A stretch of DNA of 64,000 bases from Pseudomonas brassicacearum (GTDB taxonomy: Bacteria > Pseudomonadota > Gammaproteobacteria > Pseudomonadales > Pseudomonadaceae): the NCBI RefSeq assembly GCF_003732265.1, contig NZ_MOBK01000010.1, forward strand, positions 1-64,000. The letters run 5' to 3'. Positions 29,448-36,850 of the stretch are shown here, piece after piece; position 1 is the first letter of the stretch; the number at the start of each line of letters is the position of its first letter. Made by a program: the position numbers and the translations under genes. Below the pieces are notes generated by a model that saw nothing but the letters and a program-made list of their open reading frames with translations, searched no databases and had not been told where the DNA came from.

Positions 29448-29616
29448 TGTGAGGGTGAAAATGCGCTAAAAACCGCTGTTTTCAGTCGTAAAAAGTCAAA
29501 TTGCAGCTACTTCAAACCCCGTTTCAAGCAACGCTTGATATGCCTGAAATTCTTTCTCATGGACGCAAATCCTGTGCTCTCTAGATTAGGTTGCTAAATG
29601 CACGGAGATTTTGAAA

Positions 29617-30366
29617 ATGCTCGTTTTGAACAAAGAAGTGGGCGAATCGCTACGGCGCGACAAATACGTCAACGTCAAAAGTAGTGACTTCAATCTGTTC
29701 GGTCACTTCTCCGACTTCGTCAGATTGACCAGAAGTTGGGAAAACATGGAGCCCGACAGTTACTACGGTCAGGCCGAGGCGGGCAATCGGTACCGACGCT
29801 ACAGCGATTTCGAATACAACCCGGTGACGCGCGAGCTGACGCAACTGGAGCACCGCGCGTACGTCCAGTCCAAGGCCAACAACGCCTACGTGGGCGGAAT
29901 GGTCCGGCACTTCCAGGACTTCTCCGATGAAATCATTCATTCGCCGGTGATGCGCAGCCTGATCGACACCGATTTCGAGGTGTACAAAAACGTTCTGCCG
30001 CCGGAACTGCACGACGAAATCTGGCAATGCCAGATTCACCAGATCCGGATCGAGATCAAACCAGGCAAGCAACTGGAGATCACCCCGGAAGGTATTCACT
30101 GCGACGGTTACCCGTTCAGCGGCGTGCATTTCTGGGGACGCAATAACGTGGAGGGGGCGGAAAGCCGCTTGTACAGCGCCCATGAACAAGAGCATCTGGC
30201 GTCGACGACTTACACGGACATTCTCGATACCACTTACTTCCTGGATCGGGACATGCGCCACTACGTCACGCCAGCGCGCAACACCCATTCCCACGCCATG
30301 GCTTATCGGCAAATTCTGGCGATCTCCTTCTCGCGGCCCGGGACCGCTTTCGACATTGTTCGCTGA
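29617..30366 (+). CDS. 2-oxoglutarate/Fe(II) dioxygenase, isoleucine-dioxygenase-like
   Basis: A 249-residue non-haem iron dioxygenase of the 2OG-Fe_Oxy_2 family (PF10014), whose characterised member is the L-isoleucine 4-hydroxylase of Bacillus thuringiensis. The iron ligands are His and Asp in GIHCDGYPFSGVHFWG (His163-x-Asp165 in the longer numbering) and a distal His in THSHAM; the 2-oxoglutarate arginine is probably in ISFSRPGT. ATG 29617 has GGAG ten bases upstream; a TTG two codons earlier is an alternative. It heads a unit with a GNAT enzyme and the amino-acid exporter AzlCD, which supports hydroxylation of a free branched amino acid. Confidence 0.85.
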   Translation: MLVLNKEVGESLRRDKYVNVKSSDFNLFGHFSDFVRLTRSWENMEPDSYYGQAEAGNRYRRYSDFEYNPVTRELTQLEHRAYVQSKANNAYVGGMVRHFQDFSDEIIHSPVMRSLIDTDFEVYKNVLPPELHDEIWQCQIHQIRIEIKPGKQLEITPEGIHCDGYPFSGVHFWGRNNVEGAESRLYSAHEQEHLASTTYTDILDTTYFLDRDMRHYVTPARNTHSHAMAYRQILAISFSRPGTAFDIVR

Positions 30367-30412
30367 ACAGTACAACGCCGCGATCAGACTCGCCGAGTGC
30401 CCTGCACCGGTG

Positions 30413-30826
30413 ATGTTGAGGCGTACGACAGCCAAGGATGCCCAGCGTCTGGAGCGTTTCTTCCGGCAATTCGAAGAGGTGTCTTTCTGCGAATGGCAGG
30501 ACGCCAAGTGTCTGCGCGGTGTATTGGTGCAAAAGACCACCACCGCCTTCATCGCGCTGGACACCAGTGGCGAAATCGTCGGCGCGGTGCTCGGCGGCAT
30601 GCTCGGCAGTCGTGGCACGATCAACCATTTGGCGGTGAGCCCGCTGTATCGCAGCCAGGGCGTCGGTCAACGGCTGGTTGAGGCGGCTTCGGCGGACATG
30701 AAACGCGTGGGCGTACTGCGCATGTTCCTGTTTGTCGACGATGCCAACCTCGCCGGAAAACGCTTTTGGAGTGCCCAGGGTTTTTGCGAACCGCGTGGCG
30801 AAAGAACATTTGAGAGGGACCTATGA
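30413..30826 (+). CDS. GNAT-family N-acetyltransferase
   Basis: About 137 residues with a GNAT fold. The acetyl-CoA binding motif A is INHLAVSPLYRSQGVGQRLVE, with the pyrophosphate loop SQGVGQR; the C-terminal strand FLFVDDANLAGKRFWSAQGF is typical. The start is uncertain: ATG 30413 (MLRRTTAKDA) matches the domain boundary but lacks a binding site, and a TTG at 30356 overlapping the dioxygenase stop would add AEQYNAAIRL. The stop overlaps the azlC start (ATGA). The substrate may be the hydroxy-amino acid made upstream, which is inference. Confidence 0.82.
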   Translation: MLRRTTAKDAQRLERFFRQFEEVSFCEWQDAKCLRGVLVQKTTTAFIALDTSGEIVGAVLGGMLGSRGTINHLAVSPLYRSQGVGQRLVEAASADMKRVGVLRMFLFVDDANLAGKRFWSAQGFCEPRGERTFERDL

Positions 30827-31542
30827 ATGAGACGTCCAGCAGCCGCCCGCTGATGGTCGGGCCGCAACAACGTTCGCGCACCTTCGCAGAAGCAAGCCCC
30901 GTAGTGGCGGGCTATTTCACGGTGTCGTTCGTGTTCGGCCTGATGGCGGTGAATGCCGGGATGCCAGTGTGGTTGCCGGTCGCGATGTGCCTGTTTGTCT
31001 ACGCCGGTGCTTCGCAGTTCGCCGCGTTGGCGCTGATTACCAGTGGCGCGTCGCTGACCACCATTGTCCTCACCACGTTTCTGATCAACGCGCGGCACAT
31101 GCTGATGTCCGTTTACATGGCCAAGGCGTTGCAGGCGATGGGGCTCAGTCGACTTGAGCGTTGGTGTTACGCAGGCGGGTTGACCGATGAATCGTTCGCC
31201 TTCCACAGCGTCAAACTGGGCAAGGGTGCGCCGGTCAATGTGCGCTACCTGATCGGCTTCAATCTGTTTTGTCACACCTCATGGGTGCTCGGCGGTTTGC
31301 TCGGGGCGATTTGCGCGCAGTACGCGGCGCACTTGATCAAGTATCAGCTCGACTACGCACTGACGGCGATGATGCTCTACGTGCTGGTTTCACTGTGCAA
31401 TACGCGCAACAAACTCATCGCCGCATTGGCCGCGGTCGCCTGCATGGGCGCACTGAGCCTGGTCGGCAGCTCGCCGTTCAACGTATTCATCGCCACCTTT
31501 GTGGGCTGCGGGGTGGGTGTATGCCTGACCAAACGTTCCTGA
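30823..31542 (+). CDS. azlC: Branched-chain amino-acid exporter large subunit AzlC
   Basis: A 239-residue inner-membrane protein with several hydrophobic segments. Family marks are EASPVVAGYFTVSFVFGLMA near the start, VYAGASQFAALALI, and FLINARHMLMS. AzlC with AzlD exports branched-chain amino acids and their analogues, as BrnFE does in Corynebacterium. It overlaps the GNAT stop by four bases and the azlD start by 22 bases. Confidence 0.93.
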   Translation: MNETSSSRPLMVGPQQRSRTFAEASPVVAGYFTVSFVFGLMAVNAGMPVWLPVAMCLFVYAGASQFAALALITSGASLTTIVLTTFLINARHMLMSVYMAKALQAMGLSRLERWCYAGGLTDESFAFHSVKLGKGAPVNVRYLIGFNLFCHTSWVLGGLLGAICAQYAAHLIKYQLDYALTAMMLYVLVSLCNTRNKLIAALAAVACMGALSLVGSSPFNVFIATFVGCGVGVCLTKRS

Positions 31543-31838
31543 TTCTGGTCGTCGTCCTGATGATGGCCGTGACCTTCCTGCCGCGTGCGCTGCCGCTGCA
31601 AGTGAACACCGACCATTGGCCGCCCTTCGTCGCCCGTGCGCTGGAATACTTGCCGGTGGCGATCGTCGCTGCCATCAGCGTTACGCCGTTGTTGATCAAG
31701 GATCAGCACGTGCAGCTCGATCGCCCGGAATTCTATGCCGCGATTCCGACGTTGTTATGTGCGTACTTCAGCAAAAACCTCTTTCTCTCCGTTGCGGTGG
31801 GCACGGCTGCGTACATTGCGCTCGGTTCGTTCATGTAG
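31521..31838 (+). CDS. azlD: Branched-chain amino-acid exporter small subunit AzlD
   Basis: A 105-residue membrane protein with three or four hydrophobic segments (ILVVVLMMAVTFLPRALPL; ALEYLPVAIVAAISVTPLL; SVAVGTAAYIALGSFM). The start ATG lies inside the end of azlC (22-base overlap). Its last 84 bases also code, on the other strand, for the C-terminus of the converging LysR gene. It is the last gene of the dioxygenase cassette. Confidence 0.92.
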   Translation: MPDQTFLILVVVLMMAVTFLPRALPLQVNTDHWPPFVARALEYLPVAIVAAISVTPLLIKDQHVQLDRPEFYAAIPTLLCAYFSKNLFLSVAVGTAAYIALGSFM

Positions 31839-32681
31839 CGGCAGGTCGACCACATCGTGCAACGCCTGGCCCGACAACTCAGGGTTGTTGACCGCCAACC
31901 GCACTTCGAGGGCATCCTCGAAGCCAGGGAAAATGGTCAAGCCGTTACGTTGGGCCGCATCGCGAGACACCATGCCGAGGCCATCCATTTGCGTGATCAG
32001 CGACAGCGTCAGCGTTTCACTGCAGGAGTAGACCATCCGCTTGTTCGACTCGTAATTGCCAAGACCGGCGTCGAGAAAGCGCAAGAAGCTGTGGGAATAC
32101 GGACAATCGTCAGCCGGACGCACCTGAAACTTGTTGCCAAGCATCACCAGCGGATCATGTTCCTGGCCGCAATGGGCACCGACCACCTGCACCTGAACCT
32201 CGGGCAGGATGATGCTCGGTAATCCCGGCTGCTGCGGGCCGATCAACACCGCCAGGTCGAAGTCTTCGTTCTTCAGCTTGCTGAGGTTTTCCATCGACTC
32301 GGCGTAGCTGAATTCCAGCTGATAGTCGGGAAACACCTCAATCAGGCGTCCGATCATTCGCCGATTGAAGTCAGACGAAAGCGTCGTGTTCAGCGCCACC
32401 CTGAGCGTGCGCTGCCCAGGCTCTTTCAACGCTGCGACTTTTTCTTCGAGTTGCCGCGTGGCCACTAACACCTTGTCCATGAAAGGCGTGAGTTCCGTGC
32501 CCTGCGTGGTCAGGGTCAACCCCTTGTTGGAGCGACGAAACAACCGAAAACCAAACTGCTCTTCGACCTTGTTCAACTGCGCAGCCAATGCCTGCACCGT
32601 TAAACAGGAATGCTCTGCCGCCGCCGACAATGAGCCGGTCTGCACAATGCGCATCAGGTTGCGTAGGGTTCTGCTATCCAT
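31755..32681 (-). CDS. LysR-family transcriptional regulator
   Basis: A 308-residue regulator with an N-terminal helix-turn-helix (SLSAAAEHSCLTVQALAAQLNKVEEQF) and a LysR effector domain with VALNTTLSSDFNRRMIGRL. It converges on azlD and overlaps it by 84 bp, so its final 27 residues (rich in Arg/Glu) are encoded antisense to azlD. The predicted domain would be complete before that tail; it may be a late extension. A leftward terminator at 32992-33016 isolates its promoter from upstream transcription. Control of the adjacent dioxygenase cassette is plausible but unproven. Confidence 0.9.
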   Translation of the reverse strand: MDSRTLRNLMRIVQTGSLSAAAEHSCLTVQALAAQLNKVEEQFGFRLFRRSNKGLTLTTQGTELTPFMDKVLVATRQLEEKVAALKEPGQRTLRVALNTTLSSDFNRRMIGRLIEVFPDYQLEFSYAESMENLSKLKNEDFDLAVLIGPQQPGLPSIILPEVQVQVVGAHCGQEHDPLVMLGNKFQVRPADDCPYSHSFLRFLDAGLGNYESNKRMVYSCSETLTLSLITQMDGLGMVSRDAAQRNGLTIFPGFEDALEVRLAVNNPELSGQALHDVVDLPLHERTERNVRSRAHRNGEKEVFAEVRT

Positions 32682-32991
32682 TGGGTAATGCCCTCTAAAG
32701 TGGGCTGGCTATTGTTGAGTACCTGGCCGTCGGTTGGGCGATACGTGCTGGCTATAATCCTGCACCTGAACCCGCTTGTCCCGAGTTTAGTAGCGAAATG
32801 ATGCTGGCGTCCGATGGTTGGAGGGTTGTGTAGGGTCGGGGGCTTTTGGGGGAGGGCGGGTGATCGGGGTCGAAGAATGCTCGGACCGGGAGGTTTGGGC
32901 ATTTTTTTGTGTGGGAAATGGGGATGGCGGTGCGGGTTTCTACCTGCGGGTGGTTCAGAACCAAACTCGTGAAGTTGCTAATTTCAAGCAG

Positions 32992-33016
32992 AAAAAAAGC
33001 AGCCATTCAGGCTGCT
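32992..33016 (-). terminator. Intrinsic terminator (leftward)
   Basis: AGCAGCC and GGCTGCT around a five-base loop; on the minus strand T7 follows. It overlaps the last codons of the remnant frame at 33007. Confidence 0.9.
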
Positions 33017-33153
33017 TCAAAAACAAGAGATCTCACCCGAGCGCTGATGTTCAAGTCATTAACGGGGTTCCTAACGCCGACTATCGCCACTTGAAGGCAG
33101 TCGGTTTCGCGTTCTTGGAGGCAAGTCTCGGCAACGGTGGGGCTTGTGTCAAC
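33007..33153 (-). pseudogene. Possible 3' remnant of a gene
   Basis: A 48-codon open frame without an ATG start that ends VRNPVNDLNISARVRSLVFEAA-stop, immediately at a strong terminator. A stop placed right at a terminator is what the tail of a real gene looks like, while the upstream part is closed by a stop with no start codon. I cannot name the parent gene. Confidence 0.3.
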
Positions 33154-33248
33154 TCAAGGCTATAAACGCTGGTTTTCAGAAGTGGGTGAGAACCGAGCGG
33201 GTATGCAACGTTTGTTAATACTTCAGGGTGATATGGCCGATTTCGAAA

Positions 33249-33310
33249 CGTTTTTATGCAAAAGGTTAGTTTTATGATCGTTTTTGTGCACGAAAACTCG
33301 TTTTTATGCA
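33249..33310. repeat. Three short direct repeats (iteron-like)
   Basis: CGTTTTTATGCA, CGTTTTTGTGCA and CGTTTTTATGCA start at 33249, 33279 and 33299, i.e. 30 and 20 bases apart, which keeps them on one face of the helix. The middle copy sits in an imperfect palindrome around GTGCAC. No gene of known type starts beside them. Confidence 0.5.
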
Positions 33311-33345
33311 GAAGGCCAAAATTTCTAATGATGTTCCTCAAGCAT

Positions 33346-33372
33346 AAAAGCCTCGAGCAATTCGAGGCTTTT
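33346..33372. terminator. Bidirectional intrinsic terminator
   Basis: AAAAGCCTCGA and TCGAGGCTTTT around a five-base loop. It lies 17 bp after the DUF3077-like gene. Confidence 0.88.
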
Positions 33373-33388
33373 CTGTATGCGGTTTAAA

Positions 33389-33682
33389 TCATGGGGTGAC
33401 GTTACTGGATCGGTTGTTACACGGTGCGGCGAGAACCTTCACCACGTCATCGATGATTGCCTTACTCATATCCTGCAAGTAATGAGGCGCCCAGGCATGC
33501 CGGTCGGTATCGCGAACCATCGCGGCATCTGATGCGAGAAGCTTGGCGATGTGGAGCAGATCGGAAGCGTGGGAGAGGGCCTGGATCACCGGAACGCCGG
33601 CGTTGATGCGGAACAGCGCATCGTTGGCGTGGTAGGAGAAAGGGGTGAGGCCGATGGTTTTGAGGTCTTGAGGGTTGGTCAT
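33389..33682 (-). CDS. DUF3077-like small protein
   Basis: A 97-residue protein typical of the small DUF3077 family that is abundant in Pseudomonas (FRINAGVPVIQALSHASDLLHIAKLLA is the recognisable helix). Function unknown. GGAGG precedes the ATG by six bases. A 28-codon leader frame overlaps its start by four bases, and a long structured leader precedes that frame, so expression seems to be controlled after transcription starts. A terminator follows closely. Confidence 0.75.
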   Translation of the reverse strand: MTNPQDLKTIGLTPFSYHANDALFRINAGVPVIQALSHASDLLHIAKLLASDAAMVRDTDRHAWAPHYLQDMSKAIIDDVVKVLAAPCNNRSSNVTP

Positions 33683-33765
33683 TGGGCACCTCCGGTTTTT
33701 GGGCGGTGGTGGGTGATGGCAGGCGTAGCAGAGATGGAAGTTTTGAACGGATCAATAGCGTGCAT
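33679..33765 (-). CDS. Putative leader peptide coupled to the DUF3077-like gene
   Basis: A 28-residue frame beginning MHAIDPFKTSISATPAITHH and ending in KTGGAQ. It has a good binding site (TTTGGAG, six bases before ATG) and its stop overlaps the next start as ATGA; the next gene's GGAGG lies inside its last codons. This is the usual geometry of translational coupling. The peptide resembles nothing I know. It could be a regulatory leader or a short real protein. Confidence 0.5.
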   Translation of the reverse strand: MHAIDPFKTSISATPAITHHRPKTGGAQ

Positions 33766-33801
33766 TGCAATACTCCAAAAACAAATTAGAGCTGTCACAT
33801 T

Positions 33802-33995
33802 CGTTCTCAGGCGAATGGGTGGCAGCTATGCGCAGGCTGAGAAACCGGTATGCACGACCCGGCAGACCCTAAGGTCTCCCACGCACAGCCGCCATTGCAC
33901 GGAAATGCAGGCACAAAAAAACGCCGGCAATCGTGATTTAGGGCGCTGGTGCGCGCGCATATTACCCGGGTTCTCAGGCCCGGTCGCTGAATTGG
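33802..33995 (-). promoter_or_regulatory. Structured mRNA leader with alternative pairing
   Basis: The minus-strand RNA would form several stems, including GTCGCTG/CAGCGAC and a GC hairpin followed by T7 near 33918-33925. Two copies of a CCTGAGAAC element (33967-33980 and 33802-33813) can both pair with GGTTTCTCAGCC (33835-33846). Mutually exclusive pairing plus an internal T-run resembles an attenuator. Function is inferred only. Confidence 0.4.
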
Positions 33996-34218
33996 CAGCG
34001 ACGACCTGAAGGTAGCTTGAGAGGGAAGGATGCGCAATCGTGGCTAGGTGGTGGCGTGGGGGAACGTTTTCGTGATTTTTATGGCTGGGTAATTTTCATA
34101 ACTCCGGCAATCAATTTCCAACGGCTCTAGACTCGGGTTGTAGCTAAATTGAATTTTGTTCGATGATGGAGTGGATATGCATAGCACCCAGCGTCAGGTC
34201 CGATCAGACAAACGTGCA

Positions 34219-34248
34219 TTGCTCACCTATACGGCAAAGCCGTATAGT
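34219..34248 (+). promoter_or_regulatory. Promoter and operator of the toxin-antitoxin pair
   Basis: Arms CTATACGGC and GCCGTATAG with a 3-base spacer form a perfect palindrome at 34227-34247. TTGCTC (34219-34224), an 18-base spacer and TATAGT (34243-34248) give a promoter overlapping it. The predicted start of transcription falls at about the toxin ATG. Confidence 0.75.
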
Positions 34249-34255
34249 CACGCCC

Positions 34256-34573
34256 ATGTTCACGATTATCGAAACCGAAATTTTCAAGCGTCATGCTGAA
34301 TCCATCTGGGACGATGGCGAACGTCATGAATTCATTACTTGGCTAGCGGCTAACCCGTTGGCCGGCGATGTGGTTCCTGGCAGCGGCGGTCTACGCAAGG
34401 TTCGTTGGTCCCGTAGCGGGATGGGCAAACGAGGTGGTACACGTGTCATTTACTACAACACGCTTTCAGAAGGCTCTATCTGGTTGTTGATCGCCTACAC
34501 CAAGGCGAAATTCGACAATTTACCCGCAGCCTTCCTCAAGCAACTGAAGGAGGAAATCAGCGATGGTCAATGA
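34256..34573 (+). CDS. RelE/HigB-like toxin
   Basis: A 105-residue protein of the RelE/ParE superfamily, HigB2-like branch, expected to cut mRNA on the ribosome. Typical features are IFKRHAESIWDDGERHEFITWLA, GDVVPGSGGLRKVRWSRSGMGKRGGTRVIYY and LLIAYTKAKFDNL. The frame is open 31 codons further upstream, but MFTIIETEIF is the family start and the palindromic operator occupies the region just before it. No Shine-Dalgarno sequence precedes the ATG, suggesting leaderless translation. It overlaps the antitoxin gene by 11 bases. Confidence 0.9.
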   Translation: MFTIIETEIFKRHAESIWDDGERHEFITWLAANPLAGDVVPGSGGLRKVRWSRSGMGKRGGTRVIYYNTLSEGSIWLLIAYTKAKFDNLPAAFLKQLKEEISDGQ

Positions 34574-34847
34574 ACTGGAGCAATTCCAGCAGGACTTGCT
34601 GGACTCTGTGCGGCAAATGAAAGCCGGCAAAGCGGCTCGCGTGACTGAGGTGCCTCTGTCACCGGCTGCCGAAGCGCGCGCCAAAGTGGGTGTTTCTCAA
34701 AGCGCGTTCGCCAAGCTGATTGGAGTCAGTTTGCGGACGTTGCAGGATTGGGAACAGGGGCGTCGGCAACCGACGGGAGCGGCTCAGACATTGTTGCGTG
34801 TTGCGAGCCAGCATCCTGAAGCGTTACGTGATCTGTATGTAGCTTGA
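34563..34847 (+). CDS. NadS/HigA-like antitoxin with XRE helix-turn-helix
   Basis: A 94-residue antitoxin. The C-terminal half is an XRE-type helix-turn-helix (AKVGVSQSAFAKLIGVSLRTLQDWEQGRRQPTG); the N-terminal half should wrap the toxin. GGAGGAAA inside the toxin end is its binding site, so it is translated more strongly than the toxin. It probably represses the operon through the palindrome at 34227. A perfect 11-bp hairpin 29 bp downstream closes the operon. Confidence 0.92.
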   Translation: MVNELEQFQQDLLDSVRQMKAGKAARVTEVPLSPAAEARAKVGVSQSAFAKLIGVSLRTLQDWEQGRRQPTGAAQTLLRVASQHPEALRDLYVA

Positions 34848-34876
34848 GAAAATATAATGATTTTCTGAATTGAGAG

Positions 34877-34901
34877 TTCTGGCACTCTGAGAGTGCCAGA
34901 A
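34877..34901 (+). terminator. Hairpin terminator of the toxin-antitoxin operon
   Basis: Perfect 11-bp stem TTCTGGCACTC/GAGTGCCAGAA with a 3-base loop; only a short T-rich tail follows. Confidence 0.7.
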
Positions 34902-34915
34902 TTTGCTACCTACCT

Positions 34916-34993
34916 TTAGCGTTTACGACGAATAAAAATCCGAAACGGCGGGCCGTTAGCTCGCCGAATCACCTTTCCAGACTTGGTGCGCAT
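34916..34993 (-). CDS. Possible very small basic protein or remnant
   Basis: A 25-residue frame MRTKSGKVIRRANGPPFRIF followed by IRRKR. The open frame continues upstream for 15 more codons without a start. The regular, strongly basic composition looks like the end of a real small protein, but there is no binding site. It occupies part of the 314-bp gap between the toxin-antitoxin pair and the tautomerase gene, in which I otherwise see only the hairpin at 34877. Confidence 0.25.
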   Translation of the reverse strand: MRTKSGKVIRRANGPPFRIFIRRKR

Positions 34994-35161
34994 CGTTATA
35001 CGATAAATGACCTCGCAGCCTTCGTCCTGTTGGCTGAATCATTACACCAAGTAACTAATGATGTTCCCGCCCCCACCTTTTTCCCCTCCAGCTAACGCCC
35101 TACATTGAGCTCCAACGCCTACCCATTCATTCCGAAGGGCAGGTCACTTGGAGATTCCCTC

Positions 35162-35383
35162 ATGCCTTTTGTCAGCGTTCGCATTACCCGCGATGGCGTT
35201 ACCTCAGAGCAGAAAGCTCAGGTGATCGCCGAAATCACTGAAACCCTGGAACGCGTCCTCAAAAAGGATCCGCACCTGACCCACATCGTGATCGAAGAAG
35301 TCGACACCGATAACTGGGGCTACGCCGGTATTACCACCACCCAGTACCGCAAAAAACTGGCTGAGGCGGAGGGCAAGCCATGA
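35162..35383 (+). CDS. 4-oxalocrotonate tautomerase-family protein
   Basis: A 73-residue tautomerase. After Met removal the catalytic Pro1 would be exposed (MPFVSVRITRDGVTSEQKAQ), and a four-stranded subunit of this length forms hexamers in the family. GGAG lies ten bases before ATG 35162; the frame extension upstream is not needed. Its stop overlaps the next gene (ATGA), so it is the first gene of a three-gene redox operon. The substrate is unknown. Confidence 0.88.
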   Translation: MPFVSVRITRDGVTSEQKAQVIAEITETLERVLKKDPHLTHIVIEEVDTDNWGYAGITTTQYRKKLAEAEGKP

Positions 35384-36036
35384 CCGCGTCCGTCTCCATC
35401 GACTTCATCTCCGACGTGGTGTGCCCGTGGTGCGCATTGGGCGCGACGGCGCTGGAGCAGGCGATCGAGAACGTGGCCGGTGAAGTGTCGGTGGCGCTGA
35501 CCTTCAAGCCCTTCGAGTTGAACCCGGACATGCCGGCAGTCGGCGAAAAAGCTGTTGAGCATTTAATGCGCAAGTATGGACGCACCGCCGAGGACGTCGC
35601 CGCCGGCAAAGCCATGCAAATCGCTCGTGGCGCGGCCATCGGTTTCACGTTCGATCTGGAGAAGCGCACGCACTTCTACAACACGTTTGATGCGCACCGG
35701 TTGCTGTTGTGGGCGTTGCAGGAAGGGCGGCAGATCGAGCTGAAGAAGATCCTGTTGCGCGCTTACTTCACCGATGGCCAGAACCCGAGCAACCGCGAAA
35801 CTCTGGTTCGTCTGGCCGGGGAAGCAGGACTGGATGTGGCGGCTGCGCAAGAGGTGTTGGCATCCGGAGCGTTCGCGAAAGAAGTGCGCGAGCTTGAGGC
35901 GTTCTACCGCCAGCACGGCATCAACTCGGTCCCGGCCATGATTCTCAACGGTCGTCACCTGGTGTCCGGATCGCAGTCGGTCGAGTACTACGAACAAATG
36001 TTGAGACAAATGGCCAAGGCCCCCGCCGAAGCCTGA
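35380..36036 (+). CDS. DsbA-family oxidoreductase, FrnE-like
   Basis: A 218-residue cytoplasmic thioredoxin-fold protein with CPWC in SDVVCPWCALGA and the cis-proline loop INSVPAMILNGRHLVSGSQS. FrnE-type proteins are linked to polyketide tailoring and to oxidative-stress tolerance. There is no signal peptide. It overlaps the tautomerase gene by four bases and precedes a short-chain dehydrogenase gene by 44 bp; the three probably form an electrophile or quinone-related operon. Confidence 0.9.
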   Translation: MTASVSIDFISDVVCPWCALGATALEQAIENVAGEVSVALTFKPFELNPDMPAVGEKAVEHLMRKYGRTAEDVAAGKAMQIARGAAIGFTFDLEKRTHFYNTFDAHRLLLWALQEGRQIELKKILLRAYFTDGQNPSNRETLVRLAGEAGLDVAAAQEVLASGAFAKEVRELEAFYRQHGINSVPAMILNGRHLVSGSQSVEYYEQMLRQMAKAPAEA

Positions 36037-36080
36037 TTACTTACTTTTTTAAATCATCTTTTAATTAGCAGAGGTTCATC

Positions 36081-36791
36081 ATGAGCAATTCGAAAAAAGT
36101 CATCGTCATTACCGGCGCATCCCAAGGCCTCGGCGCAGGCATGGTCAAAGCATTCCGTGATCTGGATTACAAGGTTGTCGCCACTTCGCGTTCGATCAAA
36201 CCGTCTACCGATCCAGACATCCTCACCGTGGCAGGCGACATCGGCGACCCGGCTGTTGCGCAGCAAGTGATCCGTGAAGCGATCGCCCGTTTTGGCCGCA
36301 TCGATACTCTGGTCAACAACGCCGGGATCTTTATCGCCAAACCGTTCACTGCGTACACCGCTGAAGACTACGCCAATGTGTTGTCGGTGAACCTGAATGG
36401 CTTCTTCTACATCACCCAGCTCGCGATCAACGAGATGGAAAAACAGGGCAAAGGCCATGTGGTCAACATCACCACCAGTCTGACGGACCATGCGGTTGAT
36501 GGTGTGCCATCGGTTCTGGCTTCGCTGACCAAAGGTGGCTTGAACGCGGCGACCAAATCCTTGGCGATTGAGTACGCCAAGCGTGGGATTCGGGTGAATG
36601 CGGTTTCGCCAGGCATCATCAAGACGCCGATGCATGGTGAGGAAACGCACGAAGCGCTGGGCAATCTGCACCCGGTTGGGCATATGGGCGAGATTAGCGA
36701 CATTGCTCAGGCGGTTGTTTACCTGGATAGCGCGAACTTTGTTACTGGTGAGATTTTGCACGTGGATGGTGGGCAGAGCGCTGGTCACTAA
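36081..36791 (+). CDS. Short-chain dehydrogenase/reductase
   Basis: A 236-residue classical SDR. The cofactor motif is TGASQGLGAG (about 11-20), followed by NNAG, and the catalytic region contains ITTSLTDH. At the position of the canonical YxxxK the sequence reads SLTKGGLNAATKSLA: the tyrosine is not present and Leu-Thr-Lys-Gly occupies the site, so activity may be altered. Residues after PGIIKTPMHG are as usual. A strong terminator closes the operon. Confidence 0.88.
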   Translation: MSNSKKVIVITGASQGLGAGMVKAFRDLDYKVVATSRSIKPSTDPDILTVAGDIGDPAVAQQVIREAIARFGRIDTLVNNAGIFIAKPFTAYTAEDYANVLSVNLNGFFYITQLAINEMEKQGKGHVVNITTSLTDHAVDGVPSVLASLTKGGLNAATKSLAIEYAKRGIRVNAVSPGIIKTPMHGEETHEALGNLHPVGHMGEISDIAQAVVYLDSANFVTGEILHVDGGQSAGH

Positions 36792-36818
36792 GGCTTGGTT
36801 TCTCCAGCGCCAGAAACA

Positions 36819-36850
36819 ACAAAGCCCTCGTATTTCTACGAGGGCTTTGT
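36819..36850. terminator. Intrinsic terminator
   Basis: Perfect 14-bp stem ACAAAGCCCTCGTA/TACGAGGGCTTTGT with a 4-base loop. It closes the rightward redox operon and may stop leftward Abi transcripts too. Confidence 0.93.

Noticed and set aside
32818-33165. 115-residue plus-strand frame
   Set aside because: Crosses a strong terminator, is made of low-complexity Gly-rich text at the start, and lacks a binding site.
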